In this document: one piece after another, positions 9,501 to 21,030 of the stretch
How positions within the stretch are numbered: position 1 is the stretch's first letter
How the letters are laid out: each line of letters opens with the position of its first letter
Assembly: GCF_013410775.1 (NCBI RefSeq)
Contig: NZ_JACCFH010000001.1
Span: 434,001 to 498,000, forward strand
DNA: 64,000 bases
Direction: 5' to 3'
Source: Sphaerotilus montanus
GTDB taxonomy: Bacteria > Pseudomonadota > Gammaproteobacteria > Burkholderiales > Burkholderiaceae_C
The notes under the pieces: model-generated
Database searches by the model: none
What the model was told of the DNA's origin: nothing
Seen by the model: the letters and a program-made list of their open reading frames with translations, nothing else
Position numbers and translations under genes: made by a program

Positions 9501-12327
9501 CGTCCTCTCGCCGCCCAACGACACCGAGCGCCGCCGCGGCAGCCTGCGCGGCGCCATCGTGGTCGGCCTCGGGCGCTACGACGGCGCGCTCGGTGCCCGC
9601 GAGCTGACAGAGTCGGTGCGCACCGGCGCGCTGCGCTACCTGATGCAGGCGCAGGACGTGCTCGGCAGCGCCGAGCGGGCGCTGTCGCTGAGCACGCTGC
9701 TGATCGGCTACAACTCCTCGCTCAACCTGACCGTGGCCGCGTCGGTGGAAGCCCTGGTGCGCGGCGTGCTGGAGGCCAACCAGCGCTTCGCCGAAACCGC
9801 CCGGGCGCGGCTGCACATCGAGCGGCTGGAGATCGTCGAGCTGTACATCGACACCGCCATCAGCGCCGTGCACGCGCTGCGGGACCTGTCCGCCACCCTC
9901 GCCCGCCAGGCCCGCCTGGCCGACCTCGCGCTGCACTGCCAGACCCGCCTCGTCGAAGGCGACGGCCTGCGCCCGCGGCTGGCCGACACGCGCAGTGCCA
10001 GCTACTGGCCGCGCCTGATCGTCACCGACGCCCGGGACGACGACCCCTGCACCCGCAGCACCCCGGTCGCTCCACGGACCGATGCCGACCCACCAGCCCG
10101 GGCCGAGCCGGGCCGCCCGCGCATGGCCGACTGCCTGAAGTTCCTCTACGTCGGCCAGCGCGCCCGGGCCGAATCGGTCGTGCAGCAGCGCCAGCCAGGG
10201 CTGATCGAGGCCATCGTCCAGCAGCACAACGGCAGCCCGGTCTGGAACGAGCACATCGGCCGGATGCTGTTCCACCTGATGGTGCCGAACGACTTCAAGG
10301 ACACCGCCCGCCAGCTGGAGCGCATCGTGCTGGTGGTGGACGACACGACCGCCAACGTGCCCTGGGAGCTGCTCTACGCCCCCGACCCGGACGACGAGAA
10401 GACCTGCGTGCCGCTGTCGCTGCGCACCCCCGTCGTGCGCCAGCTCGACACCACCCAGTACCGGTCACGGGTGCGCCAGAGCCCGGGCCGCTCGGTGCTG
10501 ATGATCGGCAACCCGAGCGTGCGCGGCTTTTCCACCGGCTTCCGCGGCCGCGACGGCAGCGCGCTGGCAGATCCGATCGACCTGCCCGGCGCCGAAGCCG
10601 AGGCCCGCGCGCTCACCCAGCTGATGGAAGGGCTGGGCCACACGGTCGTGCCGCTGATCGGTCCCGAAGCGGCCACCGCCACGCAGGTCCTCGGCTCGCT
10701 GCTCGGACAGCCCTTCCGCTTCGTCCACATCAGCGCCCACGGTGTCCACCAGCTGCAGCACCGGGACGGCGCCCTGCGCTCGGGGGTCGTGCTGTCGGAC
10801 GGGCTGCTGATCACGGCAGCCGAGATCGAGGCCATGGAAGCCGTGCCGGAGCTGGTGTTCCTGAACTGCTGCCACCTCGGCGTGGTGGTGGGCGGCACAC
10901 CGCAGGGCAACCGGCTGGCGGCCAGCCTGGCGCAGCACCTGATCGGCATCGGCGTGCGCTGCGTCGTGGTGGCCGGCTGGGCGGTGGACGACGCGCTGGC
11001 GGCGCAGTTCGGGCAGGTGTTCTACGAGGCCCTGCTGCGCGACAACCAGCCCTTCGGCGAAGCGGTCTTCCGCGCCCGCAAGGCCCTCTGGGACACGGCG
11101 CCGGACAACGTGACCTGGGGCGCCTTCCAGGCCTACGGCGATCCGGCCTGGCAGGCCGAGGCCGGCGGCAGCGAGCGCGGCAACGCCCCGGCGACCGAGA
11201 CCCCGCCGGCCAGCGTCGAGGAGCTGCTGGACGAGCTGTCGCGCCACAGCGCGCAGGCCTCGCGGCGCATCTGCCTGCTCGACCCCGGCGTGCTGGCGGC
11301 GCAGCGCACGCAGCTGGCCACCTACATCGCGCAGCGGGTTCCCCCGGAATGGCAGGACGACCCGGTGATCCTGTCGGCACTCGGCACGACCTGGGCCGAA
11401 CTCGACGCCCCGGAGCAGGCCTGCCTGGCCTACCGGGCCGCGCTGCAGCGCGAGGATCTGCGCGGCCGGGTGCCGGTGCGCGCCATCGAGCAGCTCGCGC
11501 TGATGGAGGCCCGCTGGGGCGAGCGCTCCGGCAACCCCGGTCTGGTCCGGCAGGCCTTGCGGCGCCTGAACGGCGTGCGCCGGGTCATCGGCCTGCACGA
11601 CCGGACCCGCATGCCCGACAGCCCGGACCACTGCGCCATGGTCGGTGGCAGCCAGGTGCATCTGGCAAGCCTGCATGCGGCCCATGTGCTCCGGCACGCC
11701 GACAACCCGGCGCTGATCCGCAAGGACGGGCTGTCCATGCTCAATGCGCTGCAGGCAGCCATCAACGCCTACACGCAGGCAGAGGGCGGACAGGGCACCC
11801 GCCCCTTCTCGCCCTTCCACGCCATCAACCGGCTGTCGCTCGACGCCATCACGCCGTGGGAGAACGAAGAGGAGCGCATGGCCGCCCGGCGTCTGGCGAC
11901 CGAGGCCGGCGAGGTCGCCGAGCGGCAGTTCGGAACCCGCGACAACTTCTGGAACGCGGTGATGGTGCCGGAGGCGCGGCTGGCCGAGGTGCTGCTGGAT
12001 GGCGAACTCGGCAGGCCCGACACCCCCGTGCGGGACGATCTGCGGCGCGCCTACCAGGAGGCGCTGTCGAACCTGACCGTCAAGCCACGGCAGATCGACG
12101 CGGTGATGGCACGCCTGCGCACGCTGTCCTGCCTGTTCGATGCCATGGTGCTTTTCGACGCTGGCGGCAGCGCGGACGCACAGGTCCTGCGCCACTGGTG
12201 GACGGCCGAGCACCTGCTGACGCTGTGCGAGGGGCTGCTCCCCGGCAGCCAGCCGCGCCGCGACCGCCCCCCGCGACCACCACGCCCGCTCAGGCCGCCA
12301 CCCGTTCCCGCTCCGCCGGCGCATTGA
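6520..12327 (+). CDS. Giant CHAT protease with two degenerate alpha/beta-hydrolase domains
   Basis: A 1935-residue protein. Visible order: an alpha/beta-hydrolase-like region (about 200-330, LVFIHDLGSDTAG and the elbow THGRGG near 270); a second, LCAT/PGAP1-like hydrolase (about 535-770, LLLPGLMGSHL, the elbow AHGLGG at 638-643, LLGTPHHGTH); a region with GAIVVGLG (about 935-1100); a CHAT caspase-like protease domain (about 1245-1545) with H1407 in HISAHG and C1451 in FLNCCHLG; and a helical, TPR-like C-terminus (about 1560-1935). In both hydrolase elbows the usual nucleophile serine of GxSxG is glycine, so lipase or esterase activity is doubtful while the CHAT dyad is intact. No signal peptide or membrane segment was seen. 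The gene follows the metacaspase by 22 bases, and its 3' end overlaps the convergent helix-hairpin-helix gene by 38 bases. The biological role is unknown; a two-protease response system is an inference. Confidence 0.88.
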   Translation: MEFRAQPGTPALPALLRAPQQPGAAHPAGVAAVEDDRWMPPGYLRAHLSLAVACPSDAPLHTLDPDTVPADAPDGRTLLALVLADGSTWLTTAARLGACLNAHHPTLADANGVWRLDRLTLPNIPPAGPRPSDAPPSPVIAQVHVAIAGGLPPELDRLVDAIGHGAQALVRAIEAPLAPGLYRWDGRALGRRASGLSTEQPMLVFIHDLGSDTAGSFAELASRDRVLWAGLERRYSGGIWALEHRTLSDSPLRNAIDLLDALPVGARVSLVTHGRGGLVGDLLCLRDIEAVVAQCLPEDEPATAAQRALMHTLASRLGARQPVVQRYVRIASPAAGSLWLDEHPDLFLSLLLGQVGQVPQMAGRPVHTALRRAVIELVTRQIDLREVPGLEALLPAAPLARLLLRARVQTGIDMAVIAGDTGGGSLLHRLGASLSDCLRFDQSEHDLLIGTDAMLGGVAAAADAQVLLDRGRQVGHWRYFTNDSTRRATCNWLLAAQPRAEPGWTPLTGTPLPEPPATGSRSAAAPRAPDRREQPVVLLLPGLMGSHLRGPDGQRTWFDPQTLPLGGLPSITWSRQQVEAESLFDAVHADLAAHLAATHRVETFPYDWRQPLDVLADRLGERLTALLRETDRPLRLLAHGLGGLVVRACIHRRRAVVDELMQRNGARLVLLGTPHHGTHAAVEALLGKSAALRGLVWRDTAQPMDSVLGLLAEFRGLLQLLPRRGFDEEDAAHAGNAHEHPDFQRADTWAALRRANRDRWFGDGRGALPSQRALDEGSWLWHQTTESGGTLPPAYTDRTVAVHGIARLTPCGLRIENGRLQMVGTTRGDGTVTWASGHLDGIGRHYYLAAEHGELTTCRDGFPALTELLERGTTRLLPGTPPVARDATPDVSTRYDAGPPEALDTALLMRGLSGGTRRPRRPAVQAPRLPTRSMTVQVRAGDLRFVSTPLMVGHYEHDPIAGPQLVVDRELLDGALSERYRLGLYAGPRGSATVVLSPPNDTERRRGSLRGAIVVGLGRYDGALGARELTESVRTGALRYLMQAQDVLGSAERALSLSTLLIGYNSSLNLTVAASVEALVRGVLEANQRFAETARARLHIERLEIVELYIDTAISAVHALRDLSATLARQARLADLALHCQTRLVEGDGLRPRLADTRSASYWPRLIVTDARDDDPCTRSTPVAPRTDADPPARAEPGRPRMADCLKFLYVGQRARAESVVQQRQPGLIEAIVQQHNGSPVWNEHIGRMLFHLMVPNDFKDTARQLERIVLVVDDTTANVPWELLYAPDPDDEKTCVPLSLRTPVVRQLDTTQYRSRVRQSPGRSVLMIGNPSVRGFSTGFRGRDGSALADPIDLPGAEAEARALTQLMEGLGHTVVPLIGPEAATATQVLGSLLGQPFRFVHISAHGVHQLQHRDGALRSGVVLSDGLLITAAEIEAMEAVPELVFLNCCHLGVVVGGTPQGNRLAASLAQHLIGIGVRCVVVAGWAVDDALAAQFGQVFYEALLRDNQPFGEAVFRARKALWDTAPDNVTWGAFQAYGDPAWQAEAGGSERGNAPATETPPASVEELLDELSRHSAQASRRICLLDPGVLAAQRTQLATYIAQRVPPEWQDDPVILSALGTTWAELDAPEQACLAYRAALQREDLRGRVPVRAIEQLALMEARWGERSGNPGLVRQALRRLNGVRRVIGLHDRTRMPDSPDHCAMVGGSQVHLASLHAAHVLRHADNPALIRKDGLSMLNALQAAINAYTQAEGGQGTRPFSPFHAINRLSLDAITPWENEEERMAARRLATEAGEVAERQFGTRDNFWNAVMVPEARLAEVLLDGELGRPDTPVRDDLRRAYQEALSNLTVKPRQIDAVMARLRTLSCLFDAMVLFDAGGSADAQVLRHWWTAEHLLTLCEGLLPGSQPRRDRPPRPPRPLRPPPVPAPPAH

Positions 12328-13567
12328 CCCGCCGGTCCGGCACGCCCGGCGGCAGCTGCGCCGGAAACACCCGCCGCTCGCGCCGCTGCTCGTCGAGCAG
12401 CGCCTTCGCCTGGGCCACCCAGTTCTCGCGGTAGATGCGGCGACCGAAGCGCGGCAGGTGGCCCGCCACCCACTGCTGCTCGTCCGCCTTCCAGCCCGCG
12501 ATCTGCCACAGGTACCAGACCCCGCAGCGGTTGAGCCAGACCTGGTTGGACGGGCCGACCCCCTTGATGCGCTGCAGGTTGTCGGGTGCAGGGCTGTCGG
12601 GCTGCCGCTCGAACGGCCGGGGCTCGCGCCCGCCGGACGGGCTCGCCTGCCCTGGCAACACCACATTGGCCGCCGGCACGGCCGTGGTGAAGGTGGTCAG
12701 CGCGGCTTGCGCGACCGGGCGCATCAGCGGCAGGCGGACCGGCTCGCGCGGCAGGCCCTGGCGCAACTCCTCCAGCTGGCGCTGCCCGATCGCCATCTGC
12801 TGCTCCAGCACATTGGCCCGGTGCTGCAGCGCGGCCTGCGCCGTGTCGGACTGGTCGAGCAGGTCCAGCAGCTTGCTCACCTCGTCCCGCAAGGCATCGC
12901 GCGCCTGGCAGACCTGCCGGTGCGCCTCGGCGTCCACCTGCAGGGCCTGGCGCTCGGGGGCCGGTTTCATCTGGGCGACCAGCAGGTCGGCACGGACCGC
13001 CGCCAGCAACTCGCTCAGCTCGTCGCACTGCACCCGCAGCGCCTGCACTTCGCGCCGGTGCGCCGCCCGCTCCCCACCCATCTGCCGCTCCAGCGCGAGC
13101 ATCTGCTGGCACAGGGCCTGCTCGGCCTGGCAGTGGCCGGCGCGGGCGCCGTCCATCTCGCGGCGCAACCGCTCGATCGTCTGCAGACCCTCGTCGCGGG
13201 CCTCGGTCAGCGCCCGCAGGGCCTGGTCCGCCCGCACGGCGTCGTCCCGCAGCCAGGCCACCTCGGCGTCCAGGCTGTCGCGGTCCGCCTGGCTGCGCGC
13301 CAGCGCCTGCAGCGCCTCGTCGCAGGACTGGCCCAGCACCTGCACACGCGCCAGCGCATCGAGCCGGTCCGTCTCCGCCGCTTCCGACTGCTGCATGTGC
13401 TCCTCCAGCCAGCGGTCCTGCTCGGCCCAGCAGCGGCGATGCACGGCATCGATCTCGGCCAGCCGTGCCTGTCGTTCGCGCAGTGCCTGGAACAGCTGAC
13501 CCAGCACCAGTCCGGTCAGACCCGCCAGCAACAGGTTCAACCACCACACCTGACCGATCACACCCAT
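12290..13567 (-). CDS. Membrane-anchored coiled-coil protein with helix-hairpin-helix tail
   Basis: A 425-residue protein. The start at 13567 is set by a near-perfect ribosome-binding site AAGGAGGT; an in-frame upstream codon would place this site inside the gene. Residues 6-28 form one membrane helix (LNLLLAGLTGLVLGQL). About 30-270 is a long Glu/Gln/Arg/Leu-rich coiled coil. About 320-390 is a helix-hairpin-helix module (NLQRIKGVGPSNQVWLNRCG, then WVAGHLPRFGRRI, ENWVAQAKALL), a module also known at the end of some NADH-quinone oxidoreductase-linked proteins. It could bind DNA or mediate assembly at the membrane; the function is unknown. It is convergent with the CHAT gene. Confidence 0.8.
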   Translation of the reverse strand: MGVIGQVWWLNLLLAGLTGLVLGQLFQALRERQARLAEIDAVHRRCWAEQDRWLEEHMQQSEAAETDRLDALARVQVLGQSCDEALQALARSQADRDSLDAEVAWLRDDAVRADQALRALTEARDEGLQTIERLRREMDGARAGHCQAEQALCQQMLALERQMGGERAAHRREVQALRVQCDELSELLAAVRADLLVAQMKPAPERQALQVDAEAHRQVCQARDALRDEVSKLLDLLDQSDTAQAALQHRANVLEQQMAIGQRQLEELRQGLPREPVRLPLMRPVAQAALTTFTTAVPAANVVLPGQASPSGGREPRPFERQPDSPAPDNLQRIKGVGPSNQVWLNRCGVWYLWQIAGWKADEQQWVAGHLPRFGRRIYRENWVAQAKALLDEQRRERRVFPAQLPPGVPDRRVNAPAERERVAA

Positions 13568-13761
13568 GGAACACCTCCTTGGCAAGAAAACGAGTTACGT
13601 TTTGTAACCACCTGCAATGTGCCTACTATCGTGAAAACCATCACGCTTTTTATGAAGCAAGCCTGATAGCGGCCATTGGAACGTTTTCGTTTCAGCCGGG
13701 TCAGACACCCTGTGGTAGCATTTTTTCCATCCCTAGACGCTCCCTCGGTGAACCGACTTTC
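13568..13761. promoter_or_regulatory. AT-richer divergent promoter region with GTTAC palindrome
   Basis: This spacer separates the helix-hairpin-helix gene from the degenerate GGDEF-EAL gene and is visibly richer in A and T than its surroundings, as expected for promoters. It contains a perfect inverted repeat GTTAC-GTTTT-GTAAC at 13594-13608, about 27 bases upstream of the minus-strand start, plausibly an operator. No clear sigma-70 hexamer pair could be fixed. Confidence 0.45.
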
Positions 13762-15090
13762 ATGAATCAATTGCGCATCGTGGTCATGGAACCTGGCCCC
13801 CTGCTGGCGGAGGATCACGACGCCACCATGCGGCAGCTCGGCCTGATCGACGCCCGCACGGGATTGCCGCACCGGGACCTGCTGCTCGACCGGCTCGGGC
13901 AGGCCACCGCGGGCGTGGCGCGCGGCGGATCGGCCTTCGCGCTGATGTACATCGGCACCAGTCCGGCCACACCGGCCGTGCAGGGCAGCGCGATGGAGAC
14001 GGTCATGCAGCAGTTCGCCTGCCAGCTGCACCGCCTCAGCCGGCGCACCGACAGCTTCTCGCGCATGAGCGCCTCCGAGTTCGCGGCACTGCTGCCGGGC
14101 AATCCGTCGGTGGCCGGGCTGATGGCCATGGGCCAGAAGATCGCGACCGAGTTCGCCGACCGGGTGCAGGTGCACATCGGCGTGGCGCTGTGTCCGCGGC
14201 ATGCCGGCGACGCCGACACCCTGCTCATGCAGGCCCGGAGCGCGCTGGAGCAGGCGCGTCTGGCCCAGGTCACCACCGCCCTGTTCGAACCCCGCACGGC
14301 CCAGACCCCCTCGGGTTTTGCGCCGATCACGGACAGCGCCGTGCGCTCGGCGTTCCAGCCCGTGCAGGACCTGCGCGACGGCGGCCTCTCCCGCCTGCAG
14401 ATCTCGACCACGGGGCTCACGCCCGCCCAGGACGACTTCGCCCCCACCGAACTCGGCTCGACCAGCCAGACCAGCCGCAAGGACCTGATGGTCCGGCTGA
14501 TCGCCGCCACCGACGCCGCACTGCGCCACGCACAACCCTGGCGGCAGCAGGGGCTGGTGCAGCGCCTGTCGCTGCCGCTGCCGGGACGCCTGCTGGACGA
14601 GCCGGGACTGGCCTCCGCGCTGCTGGCCCTGCTGGACCGCCACCGCTGGCCGGCGCGCCACTTCATGGTCGAAGCACAGGCCGCCGCCGTCGCCCAGCGC
14701 GGTGGTGACGTCATCGAGGCGCTCACGCGGGCTGGCGTGGCACTGGCGCTCGATGACGGTGGCTCCGGGCTGAACCTGCACGTCGCGCTGGCCGGGCTCG
14801 ATCCGGTGGCGGAATTCAGGTTCGATGCCGCCGCGCTGGGCCTGCTGCCCCGCCCGGAACAGCGCACGGCCGTCGTGCGCTCGATCCTCGCGCTGGCACG
14901 GGGCTGGAACGCCCGGGTAGTCGCCGACGGCGTCGATGATCTGGACACGCTGGCTTGGCTGGGCGAACTGGGCTGCGACGGCGCACAGGGTGCCGCCTGC
15001 GGCAAGGTGATGCCCGCCGAGCAGGTGCTCGCCTGGTGCGCCGGTCACACGGGGAGCACGCGCGCGCACTCCCCGCCGGTCAGGCGCTGA
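13762..15090 (+). CDS. Degenerate GGDEF-EAL protein, probably catalytically inactive
   Basis: A 442-residue protein read from ATG 13762; a longer in-frame ORF reaches back to 13465 but crosses the divergent promoter region. The overall layout is a GGDEF-like half (about 25-185) and an EAL-like half (about 195-430). The GGDEF signature is absent (MSASEF at that place). The EAL half keeps only the framework: the expected EAL triplet is replaced (GLSRLQIS), DDFGTG is DDGGSG, and the usual AEGVE is ADGVD. It is therefore unlikely to make or break c-di-GMP and may be a receptor or regulatory partner. No membrane segments were seen. The 3' end overlaps convergent thiDE by 11 bases. Confidence 0.8.
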   Translation: MNQLRIVVMEPGPLLAEDHDATMRQLGLIDARTGLPHRDLLLDRLGQATAGVARGGSAFALMYIGTSPATPAVQGSAMETVMQQFACQLHRLSRRTDSFSRMSASEFAALLPGNPSVAGLMAMGQKIATEFADRVQVHIGVALCPRHAGDADTLLMQARSALEQARLAQVTTALFEPRTAQTPSGFAPITDSAVRSAFQPVQDLRDGGLSRLQISTTGLTPAQDDFAPTELGSTSQTSRKDLMVRLIAATDAALRHAQPWRQQGLVQRLSLPLPGRLLDEPGLASALLALLDRHRWPARHFMVEAQAAAVAQRGGDVIEALTRAGVALALDDGGSGLNLHVALAGLDPVAEFRFDAAALGLLPRPEQRTAVVRSILALARGWNARVVADGVDDLDTLAWLGELGCDGAQGAACGKVMPAEQVLAWCAGHTGSTRAHSPPVRR

Positions 15091-16753
15091 CGGCGTCCGA
15101 CGGATCCAGACTCGGCTGCGGCCAGTCCGGCGCCGGCCTGCGCGGCGCGGCGCGACCGGCGTTCCAGGCGGCCACGGCGGCCACCAGACGGCCGGCGACC
15201 GGCTCGGCCTCCCCGGGACGCGAAGCCAGTGCCCGCACCAGACAGGCACACGCCGCCCCGCTGCCCGCCACGGCCTCGACCTGCGCCAGCTCCAGCAGCC
15301 CGCCGATGCCCACCACCGGCACCGGCGACATCGCCGCCCACCAGCGCAGGTTGTGCAGCCCCTGCGGATGCCAGGGCATGTCCTTGGTCGTCGTCGCCCA
15401 GACCGGGCCGCAGGCGATGTACGCCGGCGCCAGCGCCGCCGCCCGGCACAGCTCCCAGAGGCTGTGCGAACTCACCCCCAGCCGCAGCCCGCGGACCTGC
15501 GCCGACGCCAGCTGTGCCCGCCCGTCCGGGCCGAGCGCGAGCACGTCTTCCTGCCCGAGGTGCAGCGCGATCTCGGCCGGGTCGATGGTGCCGGCCTCGA
15601 TCGCGTCGAGCACCAGCGCGTGGTGGTCATTGACGACGATCACGGGACGCGCCGCCGTGGGCATGGCCGCGGCCTGCGCCAGCGTGCGGTCGATCTGGGC
15701 ACGGACTTCGGCAGCAAACGCCCGGTCGTCCAGCGCCGGGTGCGACGCCCGCTTGATGCGCAGCTGCAGCGCGCACAGCGCCGGTTCGGCCGCCGCCAGC
15801 AGCGGTGTGGCCTGGTCCGCGGCGTCCACGATCGCGTACAGGCCGGCGGGCCACGGCAACGCCGGCCTGCTGGTGCCGGACACCGGCGAGTCGTCGCAGC
15901 TCAGGCGCGGCAACCAGCGCGGATCCGCTGCAAAGCCAGCGTCGAACCCGACCGGCCCGACCCCCTGCCCCGCCGCGTGGCCGACTGCCAGCCCCGCCGT
16001 CGTCGCCATCTTGGCCAGCACCAGCGCGTCGGCCGTGACAAAGCCGCGCGCCATCGCCGACGCCGCGGTGGTGGCGAAGGTGCAGCCCGTGCCATGCGTG
16101 TGCCGCACGTCGAGCCGCGGCAGCGCCAGCCAGCCGCGGGCGTGCGGCGTGTCGAGCCAGTCGAGCGCATCGGCGCCATCCGGGCTGTCGCCGCCGGTGA
16201 TGCAGACCGCCTCCGCACCCAGCGCGCGCAATGCGGCGGCTTGTGCGGGCACGTCGGCGAGCGACTGGGCTTCCGGCTGACCGAGCAGCCGCGCCGCCTC
16301 GCGCCGGTTCGGCGTGACGAGGTCGGCGCGTGGCAGCAGGTGCGTGCGGTAAGCGTCGATCAGCGCGGCGTCCGCGAAGGCTGCGCCGCCCGCGCTCGCG
16401 CCGAGCACCGGGTCGATCACCAGCCGCACGCGCGGTCCGCCGTCCGCGTCAAGCCGGTCCAGCCAGCGCGCCAGCAAGGCCACGCCGTCAACGCTGCCGA
16501 TCAGGCCCGTCTTGATGACCGCTGGGCGCAGATCCTCGGCCAGCGCCGCGAACTGCGCCTCCAGCACCTCGGGCGCCACCGGCACGACCCGCTGCACGCC
16601 GAGCGAGTTCTGCGCCGTGACGGCCGCGACCACCGGGCAGAGGTGGACCGCGCAGCCCTCGGCGGCACGCGCATCGGCGCTCAGGCCGGCGCCGCCGCCG
16701 CTGTCGTTGCCGGCGACGCTCCAGAGGACCGGACGGTGCATGGCGCCGCTCAC
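15080..16753 (-). CDS. thiDE: Fused HMP(-P) kinase / thiamine-phosphate synthase
   Basis: A bifunctional 557-residue thiamine enzyme. The N-terminal half (about 8-270) is ThiD, which phosphorylates hydroxymethylpyrimidine: AGNDSGGGAGLSAD, VTPNRREA and the anion-hole motif HGTGCTFATTAAS are visible. The C-terminal half (about 300-540) is ThiE, which joins HMP-PP to the thiazole phosphate: LQLRIKR, NDHHAL, LHLGQEDV, GVSSHS, GPVWATTTKD and GIGG are visible. The first codon is GTG, overlapping the thiG stop (GTGA); an ATG four codons later (16741) is the alternative start. It is the last gene of the thiC operon, so it should follow the upstream TPP riboswitch. Confidence 0.93.
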   Translation of the reverse strand: MSGAMHRPVLWSVAGNDSGGGAGLSADARAAEGCAVHLCPVVAAVTAQNSLGVQRVVPVAPEVLEAQFAALAEDLRPAVIKTGLIGSVDGVALLARWLDRLDADGGPRVRLVIDPVLGASAGGAAFADAALIDAYRTHLLPRADLVTPNRREAARLLGQPEAQSLADVPAQAAALRALGAEAVCITGGDSPDGADALDWLDTPHARGWLALPRLDVRHTHGTGCTFATTAASAMARGFVTADALVLAKMATTAGLAVGHAAGQGVGPVGFDAGFAADPRWLPRLSCDDSPVSGTSRPALPWPAGLYAIVDAADQATPLLAAAEPALCALQLRIKRASHPALDDRAFAAEVRAQIDRTLAQAAAMPTAARPVIVVNDHHALVLDAIEAGTIDPAEIALHLGQEDVLALGPDGRAQLASAQVRGLRLGVSSHSLWELCRAAALAPAYIACGPVWATTTKDMPWHPQGLHNLRWWAAMSPVPVVGIGGLLELAQVEAVAGSGAACACLVRALASRPGEAEPVAGRLVAAVAAWNAGRAAPRRPAPDWPQPSLDPSDAVSA

Positions 16754-17565
16754 AGCAGGAACGGCCGACCGCCGACCGGCGTCGTCGCCACCGCCATCGA
16801 CTGCGGCGCCATCACGCCCGCCTCGAAGCCGAGCCGCCCCGCCTGTACCGCCTGCCCGAAGGCCGCCGCCATCCGCACCGGCTCGCGCGCCTGCGACACC
16901 GCCGAGTTCAGCAGCACCGCGTCATAGCCCAGCTCCATCGCCTGCACCGCGTGCGCGGGTGAGCCGATGCCGGCGTCCACCACCATCGGCACGTCCGGCC
17001 AGCGCTCCCGCAGCGTGCGCAGCGCCCACGGATTGATCAGCCCTTGACCGGACCCGATCGGCGCGCCCCACGGCATCAGCACCTCGCAGCCCACGTCGAG
17101 CAGGCGCTGGCAGGTGACGAGGTCGTCGGTGCAGTACGGGAAAACCGCAAAGCCGTCGCGGATGAGCTGCTCGGCGGCGGTGACCAGCTCCCACGGGTCG
17201 GGCTGCAGCGTCTGCTCGTCACCGACAACTTCGAGCTTGATCCACGGCGTGTCGTACAGCTCGCGCGCCAGGTGCGACAGCTCGATGGCCTCGCGCGCGG
17301 TGCGGCAACCGGCGGTGTTCGGCAGCAGCCGCGCGCCGCGTGCGCGCAGGGCGGACTGGATCGCGGCGATGTGGCCGTTGTCGCCCGCGCCCGAGGCACC
17401 CGCATGGATGCGGCGCAGACCAACCGTCACCACCTCGGTGCCCGAGGCGACGATGGCCTCGTGCAGCGCCTGGGGCGACGGGTAGCCTGCCGTGCCGAGC
17501 AGCAGGCGGCTGTGGAGCGTGACGCCGTAGGCGGTCCACGGGGACGGGGCAAGCTCGGGATGCAT
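16750..17565 (-). CDS. thiG: Thiazole synthase
   Basis: A 271-residue ThiG that makes thiazole phosphate from deoxyxylulose 5-phosphate, dehydroglycine and ThiS-thiocarboxylate. The TIM-barrel hallmarks are clear: the catalytic lysine K110 in WIKLEV, LPNTAGCRTA, PWGAPIGSGQG, VDAGIGSPAHA and LLNSAVSQA. It starts 5 bases after the thiS stop and its end overlaps thiDE. Together with thiO and thiS this is the aerobic (glycine oxidase) branch of thiazole synthesis. Confidence 0.96.
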   Translation of the reverse strand: MHPELAPSPWTAYGVTLHSRLLLGTAGYPSPQALHEAIVASGTEVVTVGLRRIHAGASGAGDNGHIAAIQSALRARGARLLPNTAGCRTAREAIELSHLARELYDTPWIKLEVVGDEQTLQPDPWELVTAAEQLIRDGFAVFPYCTDDLVTCQRLLDVGCEVLMPWGAPIGSGQGLINPWALRTLRERWPDVPMVVDAGIGSPAHAVQAMELGYDAVLLNSAVSQAREPVRMAAAFGQAVQAGRLGFEAGVMAPQSMAVATTPVGGRPFLL

Positions 17566-17570
17566 GGTGT

Positions 17571-17773
17571 TCAGCCTCCGACGATGGGTTGGAACAGCGT
17601 GACGGTGTCGCCGTCGTCGAGCACGCGCTCGGCGCGGGCGGCACGCGGCACGTGGCGGCCGTTGACGGCAGAGCCGACCGCTTCGGGCGTCAGGTCGCGC
17701 TGCGCGATGAGGGCGGCCAGCGTCGTGCCCGTGGGCAGTTCGGTCATCTCGCCATTGAGAAGCACGTGGAGGC

Positions 17774-17777
<4 letters not shown>
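17571..17777 (-). CDS. thiS: Sulfur carrier protein ThiS
   Basis: A 68-residue ubiquitin-fold sulfur carrier, ending in the required Gly-Gly (FQPIVGG), which is adenylated and thiocarboxylated before handing sulfur to ThiG. Family features NGRHVPR and LDDGDTVTLF are present. The ATG overlaps the thiO stop (ATGA), so translation is probably coupled. No thiF is present in this operon; adenylation must come from another E1-like protein elsewhere. Confidence 0.95.
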
Positions 17778-20968
<3,191 letters not shown>

Positions 20969-20971
20969 CGC

Positions 20972-21000
20972 ATTGTGGTGAGCCGGCGCGGCGGCGTCAA
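20972..21000 (-). promoter_or_regulatory. Sigma-70-type promoter of the thi operon
   Basis: On the minus strand TTGACG (20995-21000) and CACAAT (20972-20977) are separated by exactly 17 bases. Transcription would begin near 20965, right at the 5' edge of the riboswitch. The fit of spacing and position supports the call; the -10 box matches the consensus at only four of six bases. Confidence 0.65.
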
Positions 21001-21030
21001 GGCAACCGCCCCGCTGCCGAGTAGGTTGTA

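Noticed and set aside
10465-12666. 733-codon minus-strand open frame spanning the end of the CHAT gene
   Set aside because: Overlaps two well-supported genes and has no family features.
13465-13761. N-terminal extension of the degenerate GGDEF-EAL protein
   Set aside because: Crosses the AT-rich divergent promoter region and the start of the opposite gene; no domain similarity.
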